From Hyphomicrobiales bacterium (GTDB lineage: Bacteria > Pseudomonadota > Alphaproteobacteria > Rhizobiales > Rhizobiaceae): 64,000 nt of DNA. Of this stretch, positions 17,777 through 25,848 are shown one piece after another (the first letter of the stretch is position 1; each line of letters opens with the position of its first letter). The DNA lies in NCBI GenBank assembly GCA_900466875.1, contig UBNQ01000024.1, forward strand, positions 1-64,000. The letters are read 5' to 3'. The translations under genes and the position numbers were made by a program. A model generated the notes under the pieces. That model was not told the origin of the DNA, ran no database searches, and was given only the letters and a program-made list of their open reading frames with translations.

Positions 17777-18385
17777 TTAAAGCCTTTTGATGATTTCCCG
17801 AATGGCGGCATCGGGCGCGCCGAGCATCAGCACGTTGCGCATCGCCTCGCGCGGGCTGTTGGTCTGGAACAGCAGCCCGTTCTTGCGCCAGGTCTTATCG
17901 ATCTTGGCATGCTCGCCTGCTTCTCCCTGCACGGCGACGGCAAAATACATGCGGGAGTTTTTGGGATTGATTCGCGCGAAAAACACCTCGTCACCGCCGA
18001 TCTCGGAAGAGAAATTGGCGATATAGAATGACCAGCTCACCATCGCATCCTGCGAGAAGAAGGTGCGTGCCGCCGTCACATGGCAATACCCCAGATGCGG
18101 GCTGCCATCGAGTGTGCGATGAAAGATGATCTTCGGAAGCTGGATCGACCGGTGAAAACTGTTCAGCCGCTTGTGCGTCGTTTCGCCCGCTGTTTCGAGC
18201 TTTTTGCCCGTTTTCGCGGCCACTTCGTCATGTGTGAGATAGCGGCGCTCGTCGGGAACCCAGACGGCGCGGGAACGCGCAATTTTGCCGGTGCGCAGAA
18301 ATTCCGTATGGGCGTTGCCGCTGCTTGGCGGCACCATCAAAGGCCTCTGTCTGTTGACCTCGTAATACCGGAGCTGTCCTGGCAT
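17777..18385 (-). CDS. Conserved protein of unknown function
   Basis: This 202-residue soluble protein is not recognised. It has no signal peptide or membrane segment. It starts MPGQLRYYEVNRQRPLM, has a charged middle (HDEVAAKTGKKLETAGE) and two aromatic-rich stretches (HLGYCHVTAARTFFSQ, WSFYIANFSSEIGGDEVFFARI). ATG 18385 was chosen because GGAAGAG lies eight bases upstream on the minus strand; an in-frame TTG is six codons earlier. It sits 31 bases upstream of the Sua5 gene on the same strand and may be co-transcribed with it. Confidence 0.75.
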   Translation of the reverse strand: MPGQLRYYEVNRQRPLMVPPSSGNAHTEFLRTGKIARSRAVWVPDERRYLTHDEVAAKTGKKLETAGETTHKRLNSFHRSIQLPKIIFHRTLDGSPHLGYCHVTAARTFFSQDAMVSWSFYIANFSSEIGGDEVFFARINPKNSRMYFAVAVQGEAGEHAKIDKTWRKNGLLFQTNSPREAMRNVLMLGAPDAAIREIIKRL

Positions 18386-18539
18386 AGTGGCTGCTCTTCC
18401 CAATGAATTTTGACGAATACTATTAGCAAGACCTTAACAGTCGGTTTCTGGGACTTCCGCCACCTGTCCATCCTCGTCGCCAATGCAGTTGCCGATGTCG
18501 CAATGTCGTCTATGCGACAGGCCGGCATCACGCTTAAAT

Positions 18540-18755
18540 GTGACAAAGCTCAAGGTGCCGCCTCGCTAGGGGAGGCGGAGAATTGGGAAGCCGGCGGGTC
18601 GAAAAGATCTAACCGGCGCTGCCCCCGCAACGGTGGTGGAGTTGAAAGGCATGGTAGGGGGCGACCCCGGCCACTGGGACAGAGCCGAACGGCCGCCCGG
18701 GAAGGTGCCATGCAGTCCTTTTGGGACAACTCCTCAGCCCGGAAACCAGCCTGAG
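18540..18755 (+). promoter_or_regulatory. Cobalamin (B12) riboswitch
   Basis: All the usual landmarks of the AdoCbl aptamer appear in order: AAGGTGCC (18552-18559), GGGAAGCCGG (18585-18594), GCTGCCCCCGCAACGG (18618-18633), GCCACTGGG (18670-18678), GGGAAGGTGCC (18699-18709) and the B12 box AGCCCGGAAACCAGCCTG (18736-18753). It lies 105 bases before the start of the Rieske oxygenase gene on the same strand, and no other gene follows. The space between holds a GC-rich hairpin (GGCGGC/GCCGCC) but no T-run, so control of translation seems likelier than termination. In the family, B12 binding turns the gene off. Confidence 0.95.
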
Positions 18756-18860
18756 CTTGATGAAGACCGGTCGCGGAGGGCGCACGGGACGGGAATTGGC
18801 GGCGTTGAGTGCCGCCGGCTTGTCCATGGCCTGAAGCTTAGCTGTATGGCGAGGAAGCAT

Positions 18861-20105
18861 ATGGACATTCACAATCAGGTTCTGCGGCAGCTGAAGAACC
18901 GCCGCGAAGGTTTCAGCCTTGAGCAGCCCTTTTATATCGATCCCGATTATTACAAGCTCGATCTTGAAATGATCTGGTATCGCGACTGGCTGTTTGCCGG
19001 ACATGATTGCCAGATCAACAAAGCCGGCATGTATTTCACCCTGCAAGTCGGCGACTATCCGGTTCTGGTTATCCGCACCCGTGAGGGTGATATCCGCGCC
19101 TATCACAATACCTGCCGTCATCGCGGTCACCGCGTGTGCACCAAGGACACCGGCTCCGCAACTCGTCTCGTCTGTCCCTATCACCAATGGACCTATCAGC
19201 ATGACGGCTCGCTGATGTCGGCCCGCCATATGGGCGAAAACTTCGACAAGAAGCAGTTCGGCCTGAAACCCGTGCATTGCCAGGTGGTCGGCGGCTACAT
19301 CTTCATCTGCCTTGCGCAGGAAGCTCCTGATTTTGCGCCGGTTCGCGCCACCGTCGAGCCCTATATGGCGCCGCATCACCTTTCGGAGACGAAGGTTGCT
19401 GCCCAGAACACCATCATCGAGAAAGGCAACTGGAAGCTTGTCTGGGAAAACAACCGCGAATGTTATCACTGCGCCGGCAACCACCCCGAACTCTGCCGCA
19501 CCTACCCCGAAGCGCCGACTGCAAGCGGTGTGCAGGGCGCAGCCGACGATCCCGTGATCGCCGAGCATTGGGTTCGCTGCGAGGCGGCGGGTTTGCCCAG
19601 CACCTTTACGCTGTCGCCGGACGGCCAGTTCCGCGTTGCCCGCATGCCTCTGATCGAGGGTGCGGAAAGCTATACGATGGATGGCAGGCGCGCCGTGCAG
19701 AAATCCCTGTCGGATGACGTGGATATCTCGCATATCGGCACGATGCTGCTGTTCCATTACCCGACCACCTGGAACCACATGCTCATCGACCATGCGATCT
19801 CGTTCCGGGTCATCCCGATCGGGCCGGAAGAAACCGCGGTGACCACCACATGGCTGGTCCACAAGGATGCGGTGGAGGGCGTCGACTATGATGTCGAGCA
19901 ACTGACCCATGTGTGGAACATGACCAACGACCAAGACCGCCAGATCGTCGAGGAAAACGCCTTCGGCATCCGCTCGCCCGCCTATGAACCAGGGCCGTAT
20001 TCCGAGGCGCATGAGGGCGGCGTCATGCAGTTCGTCGAATGGTATTCGAACTTCATGGTCGACCGCTTGCAGGGCAAGGACAGCACGCTCTACGCGGTGG
20101 CATGA
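18861..20105 (+). CDS. Rieske non-haem iron oxygenase alpha subunit, GbcA-like
   Basis: This 414-residue ring-hydroxylating-type oxygenase has a Rieske [2Fe-2S] site (Cys85-x-His87 and Cys105-x2-His108) and a mononuclear iron site (NNRECYHCAGNH, with Glu200, His203 and His208). The bridging residue is Glu rather than the Asp common in aromatic dioxygenases. Together with VEGVDYDVEQLTHVW and MTNDQDRQ this matches glycine betaine demethylase GbcA and stachydrine demethylase. The likely reaction is O2-dependent N-demethylation of a quaternary amine to give formaldehyde. ATG 18861 is supported by GAGGA five bases upstream. A B12 riboswitch precedes it. No reductase (GbcB) gene is adjacent. Confidence 0.88.
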   Translation: MDIHNQVLRQLKNRREGFSLEQPFYIDPDYYKLDLEMIWYRDWLFAGHDCQINKAGMYFTLQVGDYPVLVIRTREGDIRAYHNTCRHRGHRVCTKDTGSATRLVCPYHQWTYQHDGSLMSARHMGENFDKKQFGLKPVHCQVVGGYIFICLAQEAPDFAPVRATVEPYMAPHHLSETKVAAQNTIIEKGNWKLVWENNRECYHCAGNHPELCRTYPEAPTASGVQGAADDPVIAEHWVRCEAAGLPSTFTLSPDGQFRVARMPLIEGAESYTMDGRRAVQKSLSDDVDISHIGTMLLFHYPTTWNHMLIDHAISFRVIPIGPEETAVTTTWLVHKDAVEGVDYDVEQLTHVWNMTNDQDRQIVEENAFGIRSPAYEPGPYSEAHEGGVMQFVEWYSNFMVDRLQGKDSTLYAVA

Positions 20106-20113
20106 CCTCACCA

Positions 20114-20142
20114 CGTCATCGTCGACGTTGTCGACGATGACG
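20114..20142. terminator. Perfect 13-bp hairpin after the Rieske oxygenase gene
   Basis: CGTCATCGTCGAC and its exact complement surround loop GTT, eight bases after the oxygenase stop. It lies between this gene and the convergent NmrA-family gene, so it may end both transcripts. There is no T-run; its CGTCATC start resembles the repeat at 3124, so it may be a related palindromic element. Confidence 0.6.
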
Positions 20143-20177
20143 ACGAAGGAGGCCGGATTTCAAAGGGTGAAGAGCGA

Positions 20178-21053
20178 CTAGCCCAGAGCGGCGCTCAGTG
20201 CTCTGCGCCCGTCGACCGCCAGCCAGGATCGAAATGAGGTGATGTCGGGATTGATCTCACGCATCGCGTCAAGATCCACATGATCGGCCAGCGGGCCGTC
20301 ATCCAGAATGGCGGCAAGCGAGCTGAGCGCATCGTTTGCAGCAAGGACATCGTCGGGAATACGTGAATAGGCGATCAGCCGGCCAGCGGCTTCGCTGAAG
20401 ATTGCTCCCAACTCGTTGCCGGTCACCGTGTCGCTGGCGATCTTGATCGTCCTGCCACCGAACCGCGGCCGGTCGTCGAAGATTGCGGCGACGAATTTTC
20501 CGATATCCTCCACGGCAACGAGTTGCATCGATTGCTCCGGCCTGAGAAGGAACGTGTATCGCCCTTCGTTGAGACCGAAGACCGGGGCGAGCAGCATGTC
20601 CATGAAGATCATCGGCCTGACGATCGTCGCAGTCAGCGGCAGGCGGCGGATGTGGGCCTCGATACGTGGTTTGGCATCAAATCGGGCAACGCCAGTAGGC
20701 TTGTCGCCGGAGCTTGCGCCGGATGAGTAGACAAGATGGGCGATACCCGTCTCCGCTGCCAGATCGGCAAGCATGCACCCGATCTGAACCTCGTCCTGTT
20801 CCGGGAGATATCCGGGCAGGACACTGAAGACACCGTGGGCATCCCGCATCGCTGTGTGGATTGTTTCGGCTTCGGCGAATGTGCCCTGGAATATTTCGGC
20901 ACCGGCCTGACGCAGGACGGTCGCGGTTTCGCAAGCCGGATCTCGGACCAGCGCACGCACCGGCCAGCCTCTATGGAGCAGCGCCCTGGTGACTGCTCCG
21001 CCCTGCCGGCCGGTGGCGCCGAATACCAGGATCGGACGTTTATCTTCTGTCAT
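20178..21053 (-). CDS. NmrA family NAD(P)-binding protein
   Basis: This 291-residue atypical short-chain dehydrogenase-like protein has the dinucleotide-binding loop ILVFGATGRQGGAVTRALL and LVRDP a little further on, where the adenine phosphate is read. The NmrA/HSCARG family includes redox sensors that bind NAD(P) without the catalytic Tyr-Lys pair, as well as quinone oxidoreductases. Here LVYSSGASSGDKPTG occupies the middle region. It is transcribed away from an HxlR regulator gene with 99 bases between the starts, a common arrangement that suggests the regulator controls it. Confidence 0.88.
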   Translation of the reverse strand: MTEDKRPILVFGATGRQGGAVTRALLHRGWPVRALVRDPACETATVLRQAGAEIFQGTFAEAETIHTAMRDAHGVFSVLPGYLPEQDEVQIGCMLADLAAETGIAHLVYSSGASSGDKPTGVARFDAKPRIEAHIRRLPLTATIVRPMIFMDMLLAPVFGLNEGRYTFLLRPEQSMQLVAVEDIGKFVAAIFDDRPRFGGRTIKIASDTVTGNELGAIFSEAAGRLIAYSRIPDDVLAANDALSSLAAILDDGPLADHVDLDAMREINPDITSFRSWLAVDGRRALSAALG

Positions 21054-21152
21054 CGGAAAACCCTCGTGGTGAACACGGGGTCTCCATATATACTGTTGAA
21101 ACGCAGCCGGAAGACGGCACTATTTTCAGCCTTAGGCACAGGATTGATACTC

Positions 21153-21557
21153 TTGGACAATTCAGGTCGCAGCAGTGCCGGAAGGCAGATAGCGGGCGAG
21201 CAGGCCTTTCTGCCGCAGCCGTCGAACGGAATATGCGGGCGTCTGGGCGACAAATGGACCGTGCAGGTCATCTGGCGCCTCTCCTTGGCCAAGGACCAAA
21301 GGCTTCGTTTTTCGCAACTGAAAAAAGAAGTCGACGGGATCACGCAGCGTATGCTGACACTGACACTACGCAATCTGGAAAGGGATGGCTTCGTGAAGCG
21401 CCATTATTTTCCAGAGGTTCCGCCGCGCGTCGAATATGAACTGACCGCATTGGGTGCAGGCATATTGGTTTCGCTGCAGAGCCTCAACGGATGGATCCGG
21501 GACAATTTTTCTCGCATCGAGGAAAGCCGCCGCGCCTACGACGAGGCTGACGAATAA
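21153..21557 (+). CDS. HxlR family transcriptional regulator
   Basis: This 134-residue winged-helix protein has the HxlR core: GDKWTVQVIWRL, RFSQLKKEVDGITQRMLTLT, LRNLERDGFVKRHYFPEVPP and RVEYELTALG. HxlR proteins sense aldehydes, quinones or redox state, often through a cysteine; here a Cys lies in NGICGRLGDKW, just before the DNA-binding helices. No ATG precedes the conserved part in frame, so TTG 21153 (MDNSGRSS) was taken as the start, with AGGA nine bases upstream; TTG 21144 is an alternative. It probably regulates the divergent NmrA gene. Confidence 0.85.
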   Translation: MDNSGRSSAGRQIAGEQAFLPQPSNGICGRLGDKWTVQVIWRLSLAKDQRLRFSQLKKEVDGITQRMLTLTLRNLERDGFVKRHYFPEVPPRVEYELTALGAGILVSLQSLNGWIRDNFSRIEESRRAYDEADE

Positions 21558-21651
21558 TCTCGTCGGTCCGTTGATCCGAATCGGCAAAATTCTGGAACAA
21601 ATTGGAATGTCTTGCGTTTTAGAGCGCTGAATATTTCGAGGAAACATTCCC

Positions 21652-22107
21652 ATGACCGCATTTCGCATGCGCATTGCCACTGTCTTCACGGCAGCGGCCG
21701 TTCTCGCCACGAGCTTTATTCCCGTATCCGCCATGCCGCTGACGCCTTCTGCGCCGATGGCTGTGCAGACCACCGCCAATCAGGCGACTGAGGTGCAGTA
21801 TCGTCACCGCGACGACCGCCGCCGTCACTATCGCCATGATCGTCGCCAGTATCGTGAGGGTTATTACAACGGTCATCGCGGTTATCGCGAGCGTCGCCGC
21901 GGTTATCGCCAGCATAACGGCTACTGGTTCCCGCTGGCAGCATTCGCCACCGGTGCAATCATCGGCGGTGCGATCAACAGACAGCCGCGCGCTTATGGCA
22001 GCAGCCACACCCAGTGGTGCGCGAACCGTTACCGGACTTATCGCGCCTCGGACAACACCTATGTCGCAAGCGCCGGTGTTCGCCGCACATGCGTTTCGCC
22101 GCGGTAA
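21652..22107 (+). CDS. BA14K family secreted protein
   Basis: This 151-residue protein has a signal peptide (about 1-28, ending VSAMP), a highly basic His/Arg/Tyr-rich stretch, and the BA14K signature GYWFPLAAFATGAIIGGAI followed by TQWCANRYRTYRASDNTY and a final RRTC. The family is named after an immunoreactive Brucella protein with lectin-like properties. The glycine-rich hydrophobic segment probably inserts in a membrane. GAGGAA lies before the ATG. A clear terminator follows. A second family member is the next gene. Confidence 0.88.
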   Translation: MTAFRMRIATVFTAAAVLATSFIPVSAMPLTPSAPMAVQTTANQATEVQYRHRDDRRRHYRHDRRQYREGYYNGHRGYRERRRGYRQHNGYWFPLAAFATGAIIGGAINRQPRAYGSSHTQWCANRYRTYRASDNTYVASAGVRRTCVSPR

Positions 22108-22123
22108 ATCGATCTGACGACCA

Positions 22124-22155
22124 GAAAGCCCGGACGCTTTTGCGGCCGGGCTTTC
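22124..22155 (+). terminator. Terminator after the first BA14K gene
   Basis: GAAAGCCCGG and CCGGGCTTTC form a 10-bp stem with an inner ACGC/GCGG extension, 16 bases after the stop codon. Only a short T-rich run (within CTTTCACATTT) follows. It separates the two BA14K genes into independent transcripts. Confidence 0.7.
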
Positions 22156-22286
22156 ACATTTCCGCGCAAATTATCCACTGAGGATGAAAACCCTGGCGTT
22201 GTGGAATGATTGTTGACTATCGTAGGGGTTGGAGGCGCGGGAGGCGTCTTCGAGCTTGTTCAAATTGCGGGATGGAGAATTTGGAA

Positions 22287-22760
22287 ATGCCTCTGTTCAA
22301 GAAATTTGCTGTTGCAGCAGTCTCGGCGATCATGCTGGCTGGTTCGTTGGGAACTGCCCAAGCGCTGCCTTTGCCGGTCGCACCCGCTGCGCCGGCCGTA
22401 TCCGACGTCAGCAACGTTCAGTATTATCGTGACCGCGGCTGGCGTGGCGATGGCCCGCGGCGCGGCTGGTATGGTGGTCATCGCGGGTACCGCTATCATC
22501 GCGACGGCTATCGTCGGCACAATGACGGCTATTGGTATCCGCTGGCAGCCTTCGGTGCTGGTGCCATCATCGGCGGTGCGATCGCCTCGCAGCCGCGTTA
22601 TGTTGAGCCTGCTCCAAGGCCCGCTTATAGTGGTGGCGGCGGTCTCAACCCGCGGCACACCGAATGGTGCTCGGGCCGTTATCGGTCCTACGATGCCTAT
22701 TCGAACTCTTTCCAGCCCTATAACGGCCCGCGCCAGACCTGTTATTCGCCCTACTACTGA
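22287..22760 (+). CDS. BA14K family secreted protein (second copy)
   Basis: This 157-residue protein has a signal peptide (MPLFKKFAVAAVSAIMLAGS, ending AQA), a Gly/Arg/Tyr/His-rich stretch, then DGYWYPLAAFGAGAIIGGAI and TEWCSGRYRSYDAYSNSF, ending RQTCYSPYY. This is the complete BA14K layout. It is clearly paralogous to the gene just upstream but diverged in the low-complexity part. ATG 22287 is the family-typical start; an in-frame ATG at 22272 is possible. A textbook terminator follows. Confidence 0.88.
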   Translation: MPLFKKFAVAAVSAIMLAGSLGTAQALPLPVAPAAPAVSDVSNVQYYRDRGWRGDGPRRGWYGGHRGYRYHRDGYRRHNDGYWYPLAAFGAGAIIGGAIASQPRYVEPAPRPAYSGGGGLNPRHTEWCSGRYRSYDAYSNSFQPYNGPRQTCYSPYY

Positions 22761-22790
22761 AGTAGGGCGGCCATAGGCAAAAAAGATCAG

Positions 22791-22819
22791 CCCGCGCTTC
22801 GGCGCGGGTTTTTCTTTTT
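22791..22819 (+). terminator. Rho-independent terminator, also usable from the minus strand
   Basis: CCCGCGC-TTCG-GCGCGGG followed by TTTTTCTTTTT is a textbook intrinsic terminator for the second BA14K gene. An A-tract at 22779-22784 gives the minus strand a T-run too, so it probably also ends the convergent CorA-family gene. Confidence 0.95.
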
Positions 22820-22824
22820 GAGCG

Positions 22825-23829
22825 TTAGAGAATGCCGACACGGCGCAGCAGCCACCATGCGGCAGCGACCGACAAAGCGATGGCACCCATGGCGAATATC
22901 GTACCCCCGCTGCCTTCGGCAAAGGGAAGCGACGACGTGTTCATGCCGAAAAAGCCGGTGACCAGCGAAGGCGGCAGCAGGAAGGCCGTCATCAGCGACA
23001 GGATGTAGAGATGCCGGTTGGTTTCCGAGGATAGCTTGGAATCGATTTCCTCGTGCAGAAGACGCGCCCGTTCCTGCAGCGCATAGACATCGTGGTCCAC
23101 CGCTTCCAGCCGCCCGATCAGCCGCGCGGCCGCATCGTCGAACCCGTCCGGCATATCGTCCTCATCGGAAGCCGCCGCGCGTCGCATCAGGGTCAAAACC
23201 GTTCGCAAATGCCGGTGCAGCCGCACCACCGTGCGCCGCACAGGCGCAAGCTTGCGTCGCTCGTCGCGCGGTGCGTTGTCATAGACGAAATCCTCGATCA
23301 GGTTCAGTTCTTCCGTCAGCTCCATGACGAGCGAGATCAACGTGCGCTGGAATTCCGCCACCAGCGTTTCGAACACGTCGATCGGCCGTTTGAAGCGGGC
23401 CGCGTTTTTTTCCATCTGAGCCTTGAGCCTGTCGATGGAGCGCAGCGGCTGCAGCCGGGTGGTGATGATGAGGCGGTCCGAGACGAAGAAATGCAGCCAG
23501 CCGATATCGCGTGTCTCGCTGTCGAACTCCTTCTGGAAATCGATCAGCGTGCCATAGATCAGCTGTTCGTCGAGAATTATTGCCGCATGGGTATCGCGTG
23601 TGGTCAGCGCCGCAAGTGCCGGCGGTGTCACGCCGGGCAGGGTTTCGAGAAACGCAGGCACTCGGCTATCGGCAAGATTCAGATGCAGCCACAGGAAACC
23701 GTCTTCGACGTCGAGCTCCCTGGCCGTGGTTTCGAGCGGAAGCCGACTGCAGGATCGCGTCGGCGCATCGAAACGATAGGCCCAGACGAGACCGGGAATG
23801 GCAGGCGTCATCAGCGGTGGCGTGTCCAT
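22825..23829 (-). CDS. CorA/ZntB family divalent cation transporter
   Basis: This 334-residue protein has a large N-terminal cytoplasmic domain rich in long helices and two C-terminal membrane segments. The signature GMN tripeptide of the pore is present in SLVTGFFGMNTSSLPF, right after the first membrane helix. The N-terminal pattern (WLHLNLAD, FFVSDRLIITTR) is closer to ZntB than to CorA, so zinc transport is a fair guess. The metal and direction cannot be decided from sequence. Confidence 0.9.
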   Translation of the reverse strand: MDTPPLMTPAIPGLVWAYRFDAPTRSCSRLPLETTARELDVEDGFLWLHLNLADSRVPAFLETLPGVTPPALAALTTRDTHAAIILDEQLIYGTLIDFQKEFDSETRDIGWLHFFVSDRLIITTRLQPLRSIDRLKAQMEKNAARFKRPIDVFETLVAEFQRTLISLVMELTEELNLIEDFVYDNAPRDERRKLAPVRRTVVRLHRHLRTVLTLMRRAAASDEDDMPDGFDDAAARLIGRLEAVDHDVYALQERARLLHEEIDSKLSSETNRHLYILSLMTAFLLPPSLVTGFFGMNTSSLPFAEGSGGTIFAMGAIALSVAAAWWLLRRVGIL

Positions 23830-23976
23830 CGGTAGAACTCCGGTATCCTGACGCCCTTCTAATCCAAACTCGCGAAGGAATCTTTAGCATCGCCGACCGT
23901 TTGCGCTTTATCATTTCGCTTTCCCCTCCTGCGCGACTGCTTCATGATGGAACAACCATCCGATTGACAATCTATC

Positions 23977-23990
23977 TTACGTTTACGTAA
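23977..23990. promoter_or_regulatory. Candidate operator upstream of the acyl-CoA dehydrogenase
   Basis: TTACGT-TT-ACGTAA is a symmetric site 54 bases before the acyl-CoA dehydrogenase start, just downstream of a TTGACA (-35-like, 23964-23969). It resembles the operator reported for MerR-type LiuR regulators of branched-chain acyl-CoA catabolism. No regulator gene is adjacent. The assignment rests on resemblance only. Confidence 0.4.
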
Positions 23991-24044
23991 AAGGTAATTT
24001 CTTGTCTGAAGCGACAAGGCTGCACGGCTGATGAGGAGGATCAC

Positions 24045-25838
24045 ATGTACAGCGCCCCGGTGGAGGAGATTGCCTTCACGTTGAATCACGTTGCCGGTCT
24101 TTCCGGCGCATTGGAGGAGGGGCGTTTCGGCGACCTCAGCAGTGATCTGGTGGCGGCGATCCTGGAAGAGGCCGGCCGTTTCGCCTCAGGCGAAATAGCG
24201 CCGCTCGGCGAAAAAGGCGACCGCGAAGGTGCAAAACTCGAAGACGGTGAGGTGACGACGCCGAAGGGTTGGCCCGACCTCTACCGCCACTGGCGCGAAG
24301 GCGGCTGGAATGGGCTGACCGCGCCGGAAGCCTATGGTGGCCAGAACCTGCCCCATATGCTCAATGTCGCAGCGCTGGAAATGTGGAATTCCGCCTCAAT
24401 GGCCTTTGCGCTGGCGCCGACACTGACGATGGGCGCGATCGAGGCACTTACCAGCCATGGTTCGGATGCGCTCAAGGAGACCTATCTGGAAAAGATGGTG
24501 TCCGGCGAATGGACCGGCACGATGAACCTCACCGAACCTCATGCCGGTTCGGATCTCGGTGTCCTGAAGACTCGTGCCGAGCCGCGCGACGACGGCACCT
24601 ATCGCATCTTCGGTCAGAAGATTTTCATCACGTGGGGCGAACACGATGTCGCCGACAACATCATCCACCTCGTTCTTGCGCGGCTGCCGGATGCGCCTGC
24701 CGGCACACGCGGCATTTCGCTGTTTCTGGTGCCGAAATTCCTGGTGAACGAGGATGGTGCGTTGGGCGAGCGCAATGACGTTCTCTGCCACTCGATCGAG
24801 CACAAGCTCGGCATTCACGGTTCCCCCACCTGCACGATGATTTTCGGCGATGGCCGGTTCGGCGAGGAATGGGGTGCTGTCGGTTATCTCGTCGGCGAGG
24901 AAAATAAGGGGCTCGCCTGCATGTTCACGATGATGAACAATGCGCGGCTTGCCGTCGGCATCCAGGGCGTCGCGATTGCCGAGGCCGCCACTCAAAAGGC
25001 GATCGCTTTTGCGAAAGAACGCACGCAGGGCAAGGCACCTGGCTGGTCGGGAGACGGCAAAAATGGAGCGATGAGCCCCATTATCCGACATCCCGATGTC
25101 GCGCAGATGCTTTTGACCATGAAGGCGCTGACGCAAGGCGCGCGGGCAATTTGTTATGCCTGCGCCTATGCCACCGACATGTCCCACCATCATGAGGGCG
25201 AGAAAGCGCAGCATTGGGCCGAGCGGGCAGCGCTTCTGACCCCGATCGCCAAATCCTTCTCCACCGATATCGGCGTCGATGTCGCCTCCCTCGGCATTCA
25301 GGTCCATGGCGGCATGGGTTTCATCGAGGAGACCGGTGCGGCGCGTTACCTGCGCGATGCCCGCATCGCTCCCATCTATGAAGGCACCAACGGCATCCAG
25401 GCGATCGACCTCGTCACCCGCAAACTGCCGCTTTCCGGCGGCGATCAGGTAAAGGGACTTCTCGCCGAGTTGAAGCAGGTGGCTGACGAGGTCTCAGCCC
25501 GTAACGATACCGGCTTCGGCGAAACCGGCGACCGGCTTCGCGCCGCAATCGCGGCGCTGGAGGCCGCAACCGCATGGCTGCTGCTGGCGCAGGCGGAGGG
25601 CCGCACAGCCGATGCGCTGGCGGGCGCCACGCCTTACCAGCGCCTGTTCGGCCTCGTTCTGACCGGCGTTTACCTCGCCAAAGGCGCGCTGGTCGCGGTC
25701 GATAACAGCGAGGGGAGTGGGCGCGTCAGCCTCTGCCGCTTCATGGCCGAAAACCTTCTGGCCGAAACGTCAGCCTTGAAGGATCGCGTCATCGCCGGCT
25801 CCGCCAGCCTTGCGGCGGCCCGTAGTCTGCTGGATTGA
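24045..25838 (+). CDS. Acyl-CoA dehydrogenase, long DmdC-like type
   Basis: This 597-residue flavoenzyme introduces a trans-2 double bond into an acyl-CoA and passes electrons to ETF. Landmarks are GLTAPEAYGGQ, TMNLTEPHAGSDLG (FAD/substrate loop), IFGQKIFITWGEHD, MMNNARLAVGIQG, GIQVHGGMGFIEETGAARYLRD and APIYEGTNGIQAIDL, which carries the catalytic Glu. The C-terminal extension of about 150 residues is characteristic of the DmdC-like group, which includes methylmercaptopropionyl-CoA dehydrogenase. The true substrate is unknown. It lies 10 bases upstream of an enoyl-CoA hydratase gene, which would act on its product. Confidence 0.94.
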   Translation: MYSAPVEEIAFTLNHVAGLSGALEEGRFGDLSSDLVAAILEEAGRFASGEIAPLGEKGDREGAKLEDGEVTTPKGWPDLYRHWREGGWNGLTAPEAYGGQNLPHMLNVAALEMWNSASMAFALAPTLTMGAIEALTSHGSDALKETYLEKMVSGEWTGTMNLTEPHAGSDLGVLKTRAEPRDDGTYRIFGQKIFITWGEHDVADNIIHLVLARLPDAPAGTRGISLFLVPKFLVNEDGALGERNDVLCHSIEHKLGIHGSPTCTMIFGDGRFGEEWGAVGYLVGEENKGLACMFTMMNNARLAVGIQGVAIAEAATQKAIAFAKERTQGKAPGWSGDGKNGAMSPIIRHPDVAQMLLTMKALTQGARAICYACAYATDMSHHHEGEKAQHWAERAALLTPIAKSFSTDIGVDVASLGIQVHGGMGFIEETGAARYLRDARIAPIYEGTNGIQAIDLVTRKLPLSGGDQVKGLLAELKQVADEVSARNDTGFGETGDRLRAAIAALEAATAWLLLAQAEGRTADALAGATPYQRLFGLVLTGVYLAKGALVAVDNSEGSGRVSLCRFMAENLLAETSALKDRVIAGSASLAAARSLLD

Positions 25839-25848
25839 GGAAAATATC

